Assembly (NCBI RefSeq): GCF_027213965.1
Contig: NZ_JAPWGX010000001.1
Span: forward strand, 372,001 to 436,000
DNA from: Maritalea porphyrae
Lineage (GTDB): Bacteria; Pseudomonadota; Alphaproteobacteria; Rhizobiales; Devosiaceae
DNA length: 64,000 nucleotides
Direction of reading: 5' to 3'
In this document: positions 35,182 to 43,461 of the stretch, in pieces
Layout: the number at the start of each line of letters is the position of its first letter
How positions within the stretch are numbered: position 1 is the stretch's first letter
Position numbers and translations under genes: made by a program
Notes under the pieces: generated by a model
Database searches by the model: none
What the model saw: the letters and a program-made list of their open reading frames with translations, nothing else
What the model was told of the DNA's origin: nothing

Positions 35182-35370
35182 TCAACTCTTGCGCTTAAAA
35201 AGCTTGTTGAGCGCTGCGATTTCATTCACGAAATGATCAAAGCGCCGATTAGCAGCGGCGAGTTCTTTTAGAACCCACACCAGCAACGCACTCGTGCTGC
35301 TCGCCCACAAAAAAAGCGCCAGGTGTGCAAGATCGCCACGCTGTGCAAATGTTTGAGTTATTTCTGTCAT
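35182..35370 (-). CDS. GTA g3.5-like small membrane-type protein
   Basis: A 62-residue protein with one hydrophobic segment (LAHLALFLWASSTSALLVWVL, about residues 14-34) and an amphipathic C-terminal half ending in LFKRKS. It starts directly at the portal stop. Its place between portal and protease is that of RcGTA g3.5; its role is unknown. Confidence 0.75.
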   Translation of the reverse strand: MTEITQTFAQRGDLAHLALFLWASSTSALLVWVLKELAAANRRFDHFVNEIAALNKLFKRKS

Positions 35371-36576
35371 TTAGTCCTCCCTGTGGCCCAAATTATCTGG
35401 GCTCGTTTTGCTAAAAGTATGTTTGGGAAGCCCAATTAATTCGCGCTTCTCATCGTCAGTAAGAGTATTAATGGTGTCGATCGTTGCCCAATTGGCCAGC
35501 CGCTCATCCGCAACGGCCTCAATGGCTTCAAAGTTAGGCACCAGTGCCCAGTCCCCAGCAATAATGGGGCGCAGACAACGGCTTAGAGCCGCGCAGGTTT
35601 TGATCACCTGCGGGATTATGGTTTGGCGCCAAAATGCGCGATTTGCTTCGCGATAGTTGGCATAGGTGTTGTCTCCGGCAAGACATAGCAACATCGGGGG
35701 CACCCCAAACGCCATCGCGATGTCGCGGGCAGCGCTGTTTTTGGTTTCGATAAAGTCCATATCGCGTGGCGACATTGACAGAGCTTTCCAATCCAGCCCC
35801 CCTTCCAGCACCATCGGGCGACCAGCGTTTGCCGCCCCCTGGAAACTATCGTTTAGTTCCGACTTAAGGCGATCGAATTGATCTTTCGTCAGGTTGCCCG
35901 CTTCCGCGCTATAAATCAGCGCACCTGATGGCCGAGCCGCATTATCAAGTAGCGATTTGTGCCATTCACAGGCTTTGTTGTGGGTGTCCACAGCATCCAT
36001 TGCTGCAGTAATTGGTGCCAAACCCGAGTGGTCATTGGTAGGATGGAAGTTGCGCAAATGGATGACTGGCACGGGGTTGTGTTTGCTTGGTGTTATCGTG
36101 CGTTTCTTCGTACCAACTTTGTAGTCGTAAGCCTTGATCCAACCATCATCCCCCACAACCGGCGTTACCCGATCAGGGCGCAATGGGTAAATCTGATATT
36201 TGCCGTCTTCAAACTGCAACACCTCCAAAAACGCGTTGCCGCTTAGTTGAAGGTGATAGAAAATTGTCTCAATCAATTCTGGTCCAGAAAGGTCCGGATT
36301 TGGCCGCCCAAGCAACTCGAGCACCGGGTGCGTTGCTAAGCGTTCGCCTTGATCATCCACCAAAAGCGGAACGCGTGCAGCATTTTGGGTCACCAACGTC
36401 ATAGCGCGATGCGCGACCGGGTTTTTCATCAAACCGTGCTGCGCAAATGAGGCGTATGAGCGCCCAGACCAACTTGCAGATTGAGCATCGATCATTGAAA
36501 TAAATGAATGTGCTGATTTTCGTTCGGCAGGCGAAATCGCCCGCTGCCGAAACAAGCGGACAAAAATGTTTCCCAT
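35371..36576 (-). CDS. GTA portal protein (g3-like)
   Basis: A 401-residue phage portal protein of the HK97 group. Seen: SWSGRSYASFAQHGLMKNPVAHRAM, LLELLGRPNPDLSG-type loop (ELLGRPNPDLSGPELIET), YYLRPDRVTP-like segment (IYPLRPDRVTPVVG), and DMDFIETKNSAARDIAMAFGVPP with PMLLCLAGDNTYANYREANR. Forms the dodecameric ring at the capsid vertex. AAGGGG stands six bases before the ATG. Confidence 0.97.
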   Translation of the reverse strand: MGNIFVRLFRQRAISPAERKSAHSFISMIDAQSASWSGRSYASFAQHGLMKNPVAHRAMTLVTQNAARVPLLVDDQGERLATHPVLELLGRPNPDLSGPELIETIFYHLQLSGNAFLEVLQFEDGKYQIYPLRPDRVTPVVGDDGWIKAYDYKVGTKKRTITPSKHNPVPVIHLRNFHPTNDHSGLAPITAAMDAVDTHNKACEWHKSLLDNAARPSGALIYSAEAGNLTKDQFDRLKSELNDSFQGAANAGRPMVLEGGLDWKALSMSPRDMDFIETKNSAARDIAMAFGVPPMLLCLAGDNTYANYREANRAFWRQTIIPQVIKTCAALSRCLRPIIAGDWALVPNFEAIEAVADERLANWATIDTINTLTDDEKRELIGLPKHTFSKTSPDNLGHRED

Positions 36577-36594
36577 GGAAACCCCTTGGATAAT

Positions 36595-37860
36595 CTAAAT
36601 GTTTCTTATTCGTGGTCGGTTTGCCCGCACCAATGCGAGTTCGGTCACAGCCCAAACCAGCGCATCAAGCCGATCGGGGGAATGCCCGTTTGCTTTACCA
36701 GTTGCGGCGAAGTTGCACATTTCATCTTCCAATTCCGAAAACATGCCCACATGGCGCACACTGCCGCGTTCATAAAGCAGTGCAACCGGTTCTGCCCGCA
36801 GCCATTTTCCGCGTTTAGCATGCACGCTTTTCACCGGAAGGCTTGGATTGACTTGATGCAAAGCGTTGGCCACCAAGTCACCGCCTTGATTGACTTCTGC
36901 AACCACACAATCGGCTTCAAAATGTTCGTATAATTCGGCCACTCTGTTTGCCCATTTAAGTGGTGATGCGCGCGCTATGGTCGCATCGGCCAAAACATAC
37001 ACGCACTCCTCTAGCAATCCAGCAACCACAATGCCGCATTTATCGGACTTTGCGTGGCTCGAAACTGGTGGATCAACGGCAATGACTATACGTTCGAGTT
37101 CTGGTGCAACTTGTGCTCGGCTCAAATCGATCAGTTGGCGCGACCACAGCGCGTCTTCGTTACTTTGTAAAATCTCACCCTCTAGTTCTTGCCTGCCAAG
37201 CGAAGTGCCTCGGTATTGGTTTACGATGCTGCTCAAAAAGGAAGGCGCAAGGTTGTGTCTGTTTTCAGCGGTTTTTACTTTCGTCACACAGGTCATTGGA
37301 TCGTCGATTAACCGCTTAAGCAGTTTAATGGGCTTTGGCGTTGTGGTGACCAATTGCTGTGGCCGCTCTCCTATACGCAAACAGAATTGCAGCATGTCCC
37401 AAGCGTCATCGGCGTTTGGCCATTTGCACGTCTCATCGCACCAAGCAGATGCGAACTGGGGACCGCGCAAACTTTCTGGGTCACTGGCTGAATATAGTCG
37501 GGCGATGGCGCCATTTGACCATTCAACTTCGTTTCGCGTCCGGTTAAAAACAGGCCGATCCGCTGAAGGATGAATTGCCATTAGTCCTGAGTGTCCCTCA
37601 ACCATTACAGCACGCGCATCAGAAATTGTTTCACCGATCAGGGCGATTGGGCTCTTTGGCACCGCACCGGTGGCATTGGCCCGCACCCATTCGGCCCCTG
37701 CCCGGGTTTTGCCCGCACCGCGCCCCCCAAGCAAAAGCCAAGTGGTCCAATCCCCTTTTGGAGGCAATTGAGACTGACGCGCCCAAATGGTCCAATCGAA
37801 CTGCAAGGCTTCCAACTCAACCTGTGAGAGTTGGGAGAGCAATTGTTCAACCCGTTTCAT
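36595..37860 (-). CDS. GTA large terminase (g2-like)
   Basis: A 421-residue DNA-packaging motor. Seen: Walker A-type motif LLLGGRGAGKTRAGAEW (about residues 44-60), Walker B region SAWCDETCKW near 140, and a C-terminal RNase H-like nuclease with acids in VIAVDPPVSSH (about 240), VVAEVNQGGD (about 316) and the SPDRLDALVWA end (about 400). It packages host DNA by headful filling. It overlaps g1 by 14 bases. Confidence 0.97.
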   Translation of the reverse strand: MKRVEQLLSQLSQVELEALQFDWTIWARQSQLPPKGDWTTWLLLGGRGAGKTRAGAEWVRANATGAVPKSPIALIGETISDARAVMVEGHSGLMAIHPSADRPVFNRTRNEVEWSNGAIARLYSASDPESLRGPQFASAWCDETCKWPNADDAWDMLQFCLRIGERPQQLVTTTPKPIKLLKRLIDDPMTCVTKVKTAENRHNLAPSFLSSIVNQYRGTSLGRQELEGEILQSNEDALWSRQLIDLSRAQVAPELERIVIAVDPPVSSHAKSDKCGIVVAGLLEECVYVLADATIARASPLKWANRVAELYEHFEADCVVAEVNQGGDLVANALHQVNPSLPVKSVHAKRGKWLRAEPVALLYERGSVRHVGMFSELEDEMCNFAATGKANGHSPDRLDALVWAVTELALVRANRPRIRNI

Positions 37861-38260
37861 TCAGCCGTTCAAAGTTTTGGGCCAATAGTTCGCGCAATGC
37901 CGCAGCAGCACCGTTTTTGGGTTTTGCTTTTGGCTTGATTTTGTTTGCATCGCGCAATTCTGTGAGTTTTTCAAACGTCTTTGCAATGTTGCCTAATGCC
38001 ACTGCATCAACGGCACCTTGTGCCGTGATCCGATTGTCGACCTGATCGAGTTGTTTGTTGAGCACACAAAACATGTGATCCAAAAAATCTTGTTGCTCAT
38101 AACGGTTCGAATACGTTCGTTTTGGCCATTTCTCAATACGCGCTTGCCGATATAGGCTGGAGCGCGAGACTTTAAACTGCTCGCAAATTTGGGTGACCGT
38201 GCACTCACCCTTGGAATAAGCGCGTGCGATATCACTCCAATCAAAATTGGATGAAGTCAA
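37847..38260 (-). CDS. GTA small terminase (g1-like)
   Basis: A 137-residue protein with an N-terminal helix-turn-helix (DWSDIARAYSKGECTVTQICEQ, then FKVSRSSLYRQAR) and a helical middle and basic C-terminal tail (KIKPKAKPKNGAAAAL). This fits GTA g1/small terminase, which in GTAs has weak sequence-specific binding. The start is TTG with AGG six bases upstream; I see no better ATG. It is the first gene of the GTA run. Confidence 0.85.
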   Translation of the reverse strand: MTSSNFDWSDIARAYSKGECTVTQICEQFKVSRSSLYRQARIEKWPKRTYSNRYEQQDFLDHMFCVLNKQLDQVDNRITAQGAVDAVALGNIAKTFEKLTELRDANKIKPKAKPKNGAAAALRELLAQNFERLNETG

Positions 38261-38342
38261 AATTACCTGCTCGATTTTGGAATAAAAAAAGCAACCTCAC
38301 GCAGCCGCGGGTCGCTGTTGTTGGCCGCACTACTTCGACCAT
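38241..38342 (-). CDS. Candidate leaderless leader ORF before the GTA genes
   Basis: A 33-codon frame (M V E V V R P T T A T R G C V...) begins at 38342, about seven bases after a promoter-like -10, so the mRNA could start at its ATG. It runs through the terminator-like hairpin and ends beyond the g1 start. Leaderless peptides running into a terminator are how alphaproteobacterial amino-acid attenuators work. It has no ribosome site. It could equally be chance. Confidence 0.3.
   Translation of the reverse strand: MVEVVRPTTATRGCVRLLFLFQNRAGNFDFIQF
38284..38315 (-). terminator. Terminator or attenuator before g1
   Basis: GCGACC pairs with GGTTGC (38315-38310, 38296-38291) around an inner CGC/GCG pair set, followed on the minus strand by seven T. 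It could simply end the Cys-cluster gene transcript, but the only good promoter-like sequence toward g1 lies upstream of it, so it may attenuate GTA transcription. Confidence 0.65.
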
Positions 38343-38377
38343 GCCCAAAACCTATCAAACAACCGTCACGCAGTCAA
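38342..38377 (-). promoter_or_regulatory. Possible sigma-70 promoter toward the GTA genes
   Basis: On the minus strand CCTTGACT (-35, TTGACT at 38377-38372) is spaced 17 bases from TAGGTT (-10, 38354-38349). The -35 matches the alphaproteobacterial CTTGAC form, the -10 is weak. Confidence 0.4.
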
Positions 38378-38407
38378 GGACTATTTTCCTATTTGGGGTA
38401 ATTTTTC

Positions 38408-38866
38408 TTATTCCGGCTCTTCGGTTGGGTCAAAATCGGGCCAGCCGACGATGTGGTCTTCCCAGTCTTCCTCGCGCACTTTGGCTTCAGAAATGGATCG
38501 CCCTTTAACGGAAATGCCTGCATCTACAACGGTTTGCTTATCTCCGGAAACCAGTGGGTGCCACCAGGCCAGACCCTTACCTTCAGACAGACGGCGATAC
38601 GCACAGGTCACTGGCATCCAACTGATCTCTGGCACGTTTTTAGGCGTCAATTTGATACAGTCTGGCACACGTGTCTGCCTATTTGCGTAGTCCGTGCAAC
38701 CGCAGGTGTCTTCATTCATCAGCGAGCAATGCACGTCGGAAGTGACAATTTGGCCAGTGTCTTCATCTTCCAATTTGATCAGGCAACAGCGCGCGCAGCC
38801 ATCGCACAAAGATTCCCATTCAGAATCTGTCATCTCGTTTAGCGATTTTTCTTCCCAAAAATTCAT
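38408..38866 (-). CDS. YcgN/YkgJ-type cysteine-cluster protein (UPF0260)
   Basis: A 152-residue cytoplasmic protein of the UPF0260 group. Seen: CDGCARCC in the N-terminal part, then HCSLMNEDTCGCTDY, PDCIKL, and VTCAYRR, together a run of eight or more Cys typical of a metal-binding cluster. Function is not known. It is convergent/upstream relative to the GTA run and divergent from the penicillin-binding protein gene. An internal Met (MTDSEWESLCDGC) is an alternative start. Confidence 0.88.
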   Translation of the reverse strand: MNFWEEKSLNEMTDSEWESLCDGCARCCLIKLEDEDTGQIVTSDVHCSLMNEDTCGCTDYANRQTRVPDCIKLTPKNVPEISWMPVTCAYRRLSEGKGLAWWHPLVSGDKQTVVDAGISVKGRSISEAKVREEDWEDHIVGWPDFDPTEEPE

Positions 38867-38937
38867 TGTAAATCGCCTTGTTTAAGCCGAGAAATTGCGC
38901 CATCAATTGTATCAATGATGGCATAATGCACTTAGTG

Positions 38938-38956
38938 TTAAGGCTCAAGGCCTTAA
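38938..38956. promoter_or_regulatory. Perfect 7-base inverted repeat upstream of the PBP gene
   Basis: TTAAGGC and GCCTTAA flank TCAAG, 35 bases before the chosen start of the penicillin-binding protein. It could be an operator or a short hairpin in the leader. Confidence 0.35.
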
Positions 38957-38991
38957 TCCAAGGTTCACGCGTGGCGACTGTAGGGAAAACT

Positions 38992-41151
38992 GTGTCGGAT
39001 CCATTCTACCAAAAGAAAAAGGGGCGGAGAACTTCAAGATTTATTCGTCTTGATTCTTGGCTGGATTCCTCGCTTTACGAGACATTTCAAGCGATTGGCC
39101 ACGGCTATCAACGCTTCGGCGATTTTATGTCGATATTTCGGGTCACCGGGTTCAGACGTTTCTTGGTCGAAATCATATCCGACGGTCTGACATTTTTTGC
39201 CATGGGTCTTGTGCTGATGACAGCCCTTGCGCTGCCCTCGTTTCAAGTTACCGCAAGCGGCGAATTTAATCAGGTTGATGATTATGCCATTACGTTTCTT
39301 GACCGTTATGGCAACGAAATAGGTCGACGCGGCATTCGAACAGACGACAGTATTGAGCTTGCGACTTTGCCGGACTATTTAATCAACGCTACGCTGGCGA
39401 CCGAAGATCGTCGGTTCTACGAGCATTTCGGCATTGATATAATGGGCATAAGTCGCGCAATGGTCACCAACGCGCGCGCCCAATCGTTTGTTGAAGGCGG
39501 CAGCACGATTACCCAACAGTTGGCCAAAAATCTGTTCTTGTCTTCAGAAAAGACCATAACACGCAAATTGCACGAAGCATTTTTGGCACTTTGGCTGGAG
39601 ACACATTACAGCAAGGACGAAATCCTCAAACTCTATTTTGACCGTGCCTATATGGGCGGCGGAAACTTTGGTGTTGCTGCAGCCGCTGAATATTACTTTG
39701 GCAAAAAAGTGCAGAATATTTCGCTTGCGGAAGCATCTATGTTGGCTGGCCTTTTTAAGGCGCCCACCAAATACGCTCCACACGTTGATTTGGCCGCAGC
39801 GCGAGGTCGGGCGAATGACGTTTTGACCAATATGGTGCAAGCTGGCTTTATGACCGAAGGCCAAGTTACCGCTGCGCGCCTCTCGCCGGCCGCCGCTATC
39901 GAACGGTTTGAAAATGTAGAATCGCCAAACTACTTCTTGGATTGGGCCTTTGGCGAAGTCAAAACCATTATCAAAGACTATCCAATCGGCACCGCTTTCG
40001 TCGTGCGCACAACGGTCGATCCTGTGCTGCAAAAACACGCTGAGAATTCCATATCTTCGATTTTGCGAGAAGAAGGCGAAGCTTTCAACGTGCAACAGGG
40101 CGCGATGGTAGTTTTGGAGCCAAGCGGCGCTGTGCGAGCAATGGTTGGGGGGAAAGACTATGGTAAGAGCCAATTCAACCGCGCCACCAGCCCAACGCGC
40201 CAGCCCGGCTCGTCCTTCAAACCTTTTGTATATGCAACAGCATTGGAAACGGGCAAGTTCCGCCCCAATACTGTAATCACAGACGCACCGATTTGCATTG
40301 GCGATTGGTGCCCGAAGAATTATGGGCGATCCTACGCGGGGCGGGTAACGCTAAAAAGCGCTTTAGCGCGCTCTATCAACACAGTCCCCGTGCGTTTGTC
40401 TCAAGCCACAGGCAGACAACCCATCGCCGACCTTGCGCACAAGATGGGCATTCAGAACTCGTTTCCAGTTACCCGTTCTTTGGCGCTTGGTGTAATCTCA
40501 GTCAGCGTTTTGGACATGGCATCGTCTTATGCCGTTTTTGCCAACGGCGGTTACAAAGCCAAGGCGTTTGGCATAAGCCGTATCACAACCTTGCGCGGAG
40601 ACGTTGTCTTTGACGCGAAAAAAGACATCGCTCAAGAACGGATTTTGCAGACCGAGACCGTTGCTGGGATCAACGAAATGCTGCGCGCAGTGGTGACGTC
40701 TGGCACGGGCCGTCGCGCTGACGTCCCCGGAACCCCTGCGTCTGGCAAAACTGGTACAACCCAATCCTATCGCGATGCATGGTTTGCCGGTTACACGGGC
40801 AACTATGTTGCCGCGGTTTGGTATGGCAACGATGACTACACCAAAACCAACAATTTGACAGGTGGTCGCTTGCCGGCACAGACTTGGCAAAAGTTTATGG
40901 TCTATGCTCATTCAAATATAAAGGTTGCCAACCTTATTGGCGCTGATTTTAACAATATTGCTGTTGAGGTAAGCACCGAACAAAATGGCGATGACCAAAG
41001 CCCACAGCTTGTCCGGCCGCCAACTCTCACACCTGATGCAGGTGAGAAGTTGCGAAAACTCGAACGTAAACTAGAAGATCTTTTGCTTGTGTTCGACCGT
41101 GCGCCGACAGCTGAAAATACCAATCCACCACTCCAATCTCCATTAGGTTGA
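38992..41151 (+). CDS. Class A penicillin-binding protein (PBP1A family)
   Basis: A bifunctional peptidoglycan synthase of about 719 residues. Seen: cytoplasmic basic N-terminus (QKKKGRRTSRF), one TM helix (about 60-80), glycosyltransferase domain with EDRRFYEHFGID, EGGSTITQQLAKNLFL and LYFDRAYMGGGNFGVAAAAE, then transpeptidase with SxxK in RQPGSSFKPF, SxN in RSINTVP and KTGT in SGKTGTTQSY. The GTG at 38992 is chosen because AGGGA lies five bases before it and family members start close to this residue; the frame stays open to a TTG at 38878 and a GTG at 38971 is another candidate. Followed after six bases by a DUF1214 gene. Confidence 0.92.
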   Translation: MSDPFYQKKKGRRTSRFIRLDSWLDSSLYETFQAIGHGYQRFGDFMSIFRVTGFRRFLVEIISDGLTFFAMGLVLMTALALPSFQVTASGEFNQVDDYAITFLDRYGNEIGRRGIRTDDSIELATLPDYLINATLATEDRRFYEHFGIDIMGISRAMVTNARAQSFVEGGSTITQQLAKNLFLSSEKTITRKLHEAFLALWLETHYSKDEILKLYFDRAYMGGGNFGVAAAAEYYFGKKVQNISLAEASMLAGLFKAPTKYAPHVDLAAARGRANDVLTNMVQAGFMTEGQVTAARLSPAAAIERFENVESPNYFLDWAFGEVKTIIKDYPIGTAFVVRTTVDPVLQKHAENSISSILREEGEAFNVQQGAMVVLEPSGAVRAMVGGKDYGKSQFNRATSPTRQPGSSFKPFVYATALETGKFRPNTVITDAPICIGDWCPKNYGRSYAGRVTLKSALARSINTVPVRLSQATGRQPIADLAHKMGIQNSFPVTRSLALGVISVSVLDMASSYAVFANGGYKAKAFGISRITTLRGDVVFDAKKDIAQERILQTETVAGINEMLRAVVTSGTGRRADVPGTPASGKTGTTQSYRDAWFAGYTGNYVAAVWYGNDDYTKTNNLTGGRLPAQTWQKFMVYAHSNIKVANLIGADFNNIAVEVSTEQNGDDQSPQLVRPPTLTPDAGEKLRKLERKLEDLLLVFDRAPTAENTNPPLQSPLG

Positions 41152-41157
41152 TCATTG

Positions 41158-41730
41158 ATGCGCAACGCCTCATACATCCTCTTCACGCTATTCGTGGCTT
41201 TGCTGGTTGGTTTCGGTTCCGCCTTTTTTATGCTGGAAAACGGCAGAAGAATTACCGCTCAACAATATGGTGCATGGATTGGCTGGGTAAACGCGGGCGG
41301 TGCGGACACAGACCCCTACCACAAGGCAGGACTGGCACGCACCGGAGCACTTCAGCTTGGTCGCGCTGAAGGCCTCGTGTTTAGTGCAAGCCAAGACGAC
41401 AATGGTGATCGACTAGATGGAAAATGCAGTTACTTGATATCGGGTAGCACACCTAGGGCGTCTATTTGGACACTCAGAGCGACAGAGGTGACATCCAACG
41501 ATCCCACCATTAAAACGCCGAATTACCTCACCAGTTTACAAGTTAATCGTCATCCAGATGGTGGTTTTGATATTATTGCTGCTCCACAAGCGCAACCAGG
41601 CAATTGGTTGAACACAATGGACATAGGCAAAATGAAGTTCACCCTTAGCTTCTACGACACAAATGCTTTTTTGGTTGTCGGGCATGAAAGCGTGGTGTTG
41701 CCGACTGTCCAGAAGGTAAGCTGTTCATGA
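41158..41730 (+). CDS. DUF1214 membrane-anchored protein
   Basis: A 190-residue protein with one N-terminal TM helix (about 5-26) and a periplasmic domain of DUF1214 type: WNAGGADTDPYHKAGLAR-like segment (GWVNAGGADTDPYHKAGLAR), YLISGSTPRASIWTLR, and PGNWLNTMDIGKMKFTLSFYD. It overlaps the DUF1254 gene by four bases and follows the PBP gene; this trio is common in Hyphomicrobiales. Function unknown, likely envelope-related. Confidence 0.85.
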   Translation: MRNASYILFTLFVALLVGFGSAFFMLENGRRITAQQYGAWIGWVNAGGADTDPYHKAGLARTGALQLGRAEGLVFSASQDDNGDRLDGKCSYLISGSTPRASIWTLRATEVTSNDPTIKTPNYLTSLQVNRHPDGGFDIIAAPQAQPGNWLNTMDIGKMKFTLSFYDTNAFLVVGHESVVLPTVQKVSCS

Positions 41731-42269
41731 TCCGCTTTTTTACTCACTTGTTCGCCGGCATCGTTTTGGGTGGCATCATCCATATAAGTGTCATTCTGAT
41801 CATGCCTTTAATGTCCACACACAATGCTTGGACAACGATTTCTCGCTTTGCGCAGCCTGAAGGAATTAGCGTGATAGATTCGCAATCACTTGCTTTGCGG
41901 GCGCAACTAGATTTAGACCCAGCGTTCTCTTATGCAGTTTGCCAAGTGGATTTGAGCAATGGGCCGATTGAACTGAGCGGGGCCATGCCCGCCTATTTTT
42001 GGACGGCAGCGCTGATTGGGCAGGATGGTACTGTTCCCTATTCAACCAACAGCAGAACCAACAACAATCGTGACCTTAAAATCGGCATTTTCACAGAAGA
42101 TCAATCACGTGCACTGATTAGCGAGGGAACTGACATCGACCCCGCTTTGCAGATCGTCCGGGTTCAGACAGAACAAATAACAGCAATCATCCGAATTATC
42201 CCCCCGCACCTCGCATTGGTACCAACCATGGAAGAGCAAATAGGCGCATTGAAATGCTCGTCTCTGTAG
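41727..42269 (+). CDS. DUF1254 membrane-anchored protein
   Basis: A 180-residue protein with an N-terminal TM helix (about 5-28) and the DUF1254-type segment FSYAVCQVDLSNGPIELSG, then FWTAALIGQDGTVPYSTNSR. It is shorter than free-standing DUF1254 proteins, as usual for this DUF1214-DUF1254 pair. The start is coupled to the DUF1214 stop (ATGA). Function unknown. Confidence 0.85.
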   Translation: MIRFFTHLFAGIVLGGIIHISVILIMPLMSTHNAWTTISRFAQPEGISVIDSQSLALRAQLDLDPAFSYAVCQVDLSNGPIELSGAMPAYFWTAALIGQDGTVPYSTNSRTNNNRDLKIGIFTEDQSRALISEGTDIDPALQIVRVQTEQITAIIRIIPPHLALVPTMEEQIGALKCSSL

Positions 42270-42289
42270 ATGGCATATTGAATTTCAGG

Positions 42290-43174
42290 TCATTTTAGAA
42301 ATTCTTCGGCGTCTTCTTTGATTTCATCCTGTTTTGAGTATCTTGAACTCAGCAATGGGAATTCTTTGTCGTGGTTGTAGCTTTCTTCCGCAAACGGGTC
42401 GCAGAACTCGCCGTTTTTGGCGCGCCCCACAAGCACAGCAAATCGGTTGAGATATTCATTTACGGTGTGAGCTTCTTCGTGCGGTGTTTCTACAAGCAAT
42501 CTGTTGAGCGCCACATCATATGATTTGTAACGATAGTCGACTGCACGCGCGAACCAAGTGATGTAGTTTTTGTTTTCGTATTCGCGGGCGACAACCTGTT
42601 GTTTCACCGCATCATTATTTGCATAGAGCCCACTCAACGCCACCTGCCGGCGCCGTTCAATCTCCATGACATGGCAAATTGAAGCGAATGCGCCTGGAAT
42701 GGTTTCCACATCATCGTAAATGTCTTGGGAGAGTTGCAAATAGCGCCCACGGGAAGACGCAAACTCATTCAAGCGCAAATGCCGATAATAGCGATCGGTG
42801 CGGAAATTCAGATCAACGGGTTTGCTTAATCTGGTTCGCTGCATTTCCACAGAGTGATCAAACATCCAATCTTGTGCGCTGTTTGTGACAAGGAAACGCC
42901 AAACTCTATTGCGCATGTCCTTTTCCTCGTTGGTGAGGTTAAACAGCGAAACAGGTTCTTCTCGTCCGTTCGCTGCCAACGCCCCAACCCTTGGCAATAT
43001 CTCATCGTGTAAAACGTCAGATTGGGCACGACCAAAATCGCCCACAGGACGCGCGCACGCAGCGACCCCGAAGACGACGCAAAGCAATGTGGCCACTTTT
43101 ATGAAATCAGCGATGCTTTTTCCAACCCTTGCTGTTTCTGGGCAAAGGCGCCTGCTTGCTGCTCTCTCTCTCAT
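42290..43174 (-). CDS. Uncharacterised lipoprotein
   Basis: A 294-residue protein with a long basic N-terminal region, hydrophobic segment (IKVATLLCVVFGVAACARP, about 25-43) and lipobox VAAC (Cys40). The mature part is helical and charged, rich in Arg and Tyr (RTDRYYRHLRLNEFASSRGR; MEIERRRQVALSGLYAN). Not recognised by family; I believe similar proteins exist in Hyphomicrobiales. GGAG lies six bases before the ATG. Convergent with the DUF1254 gene. Confidence 0.75.
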   Translation of the reverse strand: MRERAASRRLCPETARVGKSIADFIKVATLLCVVFGVAACARPVGDFGRAQSDVLHDEILPRVGALAANGREEPVSLFNLTNEEKDMRNRVWRFLVTNSAQDWMFDHSVEMQRTRLSKPVDLNFRTDRYYRHLRLNEFASSRGRYLQLSQDIYDDVETIPGAFASICHVMEIERRRQVALSGLYANNDAVKQQVVAREYENKNYITWFARAVDYRYKSYDVALNRLLVETPHEEAHTVNEYLNRFAVLVGRAKNGEFCDPFAEESYNHDKEFPLLSSRYSKQDEIKEDAEEFLK

Positions 43175-43383
43175 ACCGTACTCCAGGAAAAATAACTACG
43201 TTGCCGACTTTGACGTCATTCGACCTGTTCGGGCGTGGTCTGCTGCTTTTAATGTATGGCACAATCTTCCCCATAATTGACCTCGCGAATTGGGGTTTAT
43301 GCGATAATTCTGTTCACAAGCGATACGTTGCCGCCAATCACAATTGAAATTGCTGTTAGAAACCCATTAAGAAATCGTCAAGG

Positions 43384-43399
43384 TTAACAGTCTGCTAAC
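43384..43399 (+). promoter_or_regulatory. CtrA-type motif with one mismatch
   Basis: TTAACAGTCTGCTAAC fits TTAA-N7-TTAAC except for a C in place of the first T of the second half. It lies 62 bases before the DUF2336 gene. Confidence 0.4.
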
Positions 43400-43461
43400 G
43401 AATTGGATGAATAGTGCATTTATTGATTTGTTTTGAACCAATTTCGTGATTCTGGGCGGTT

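Noticed and set aside
22489-38260. Ordinary prophage
   Set aside because: No integrase, repressor, replication, holin-spanin cassette or flanking att repeat or tRNA is visible; gene order and the short tape measure gene match GTAs.
39544-40173. A 209-codon open frame on the minus strand
   Set aside because: It is antisense inside the penicillin-binding protein gene and shows no domain.
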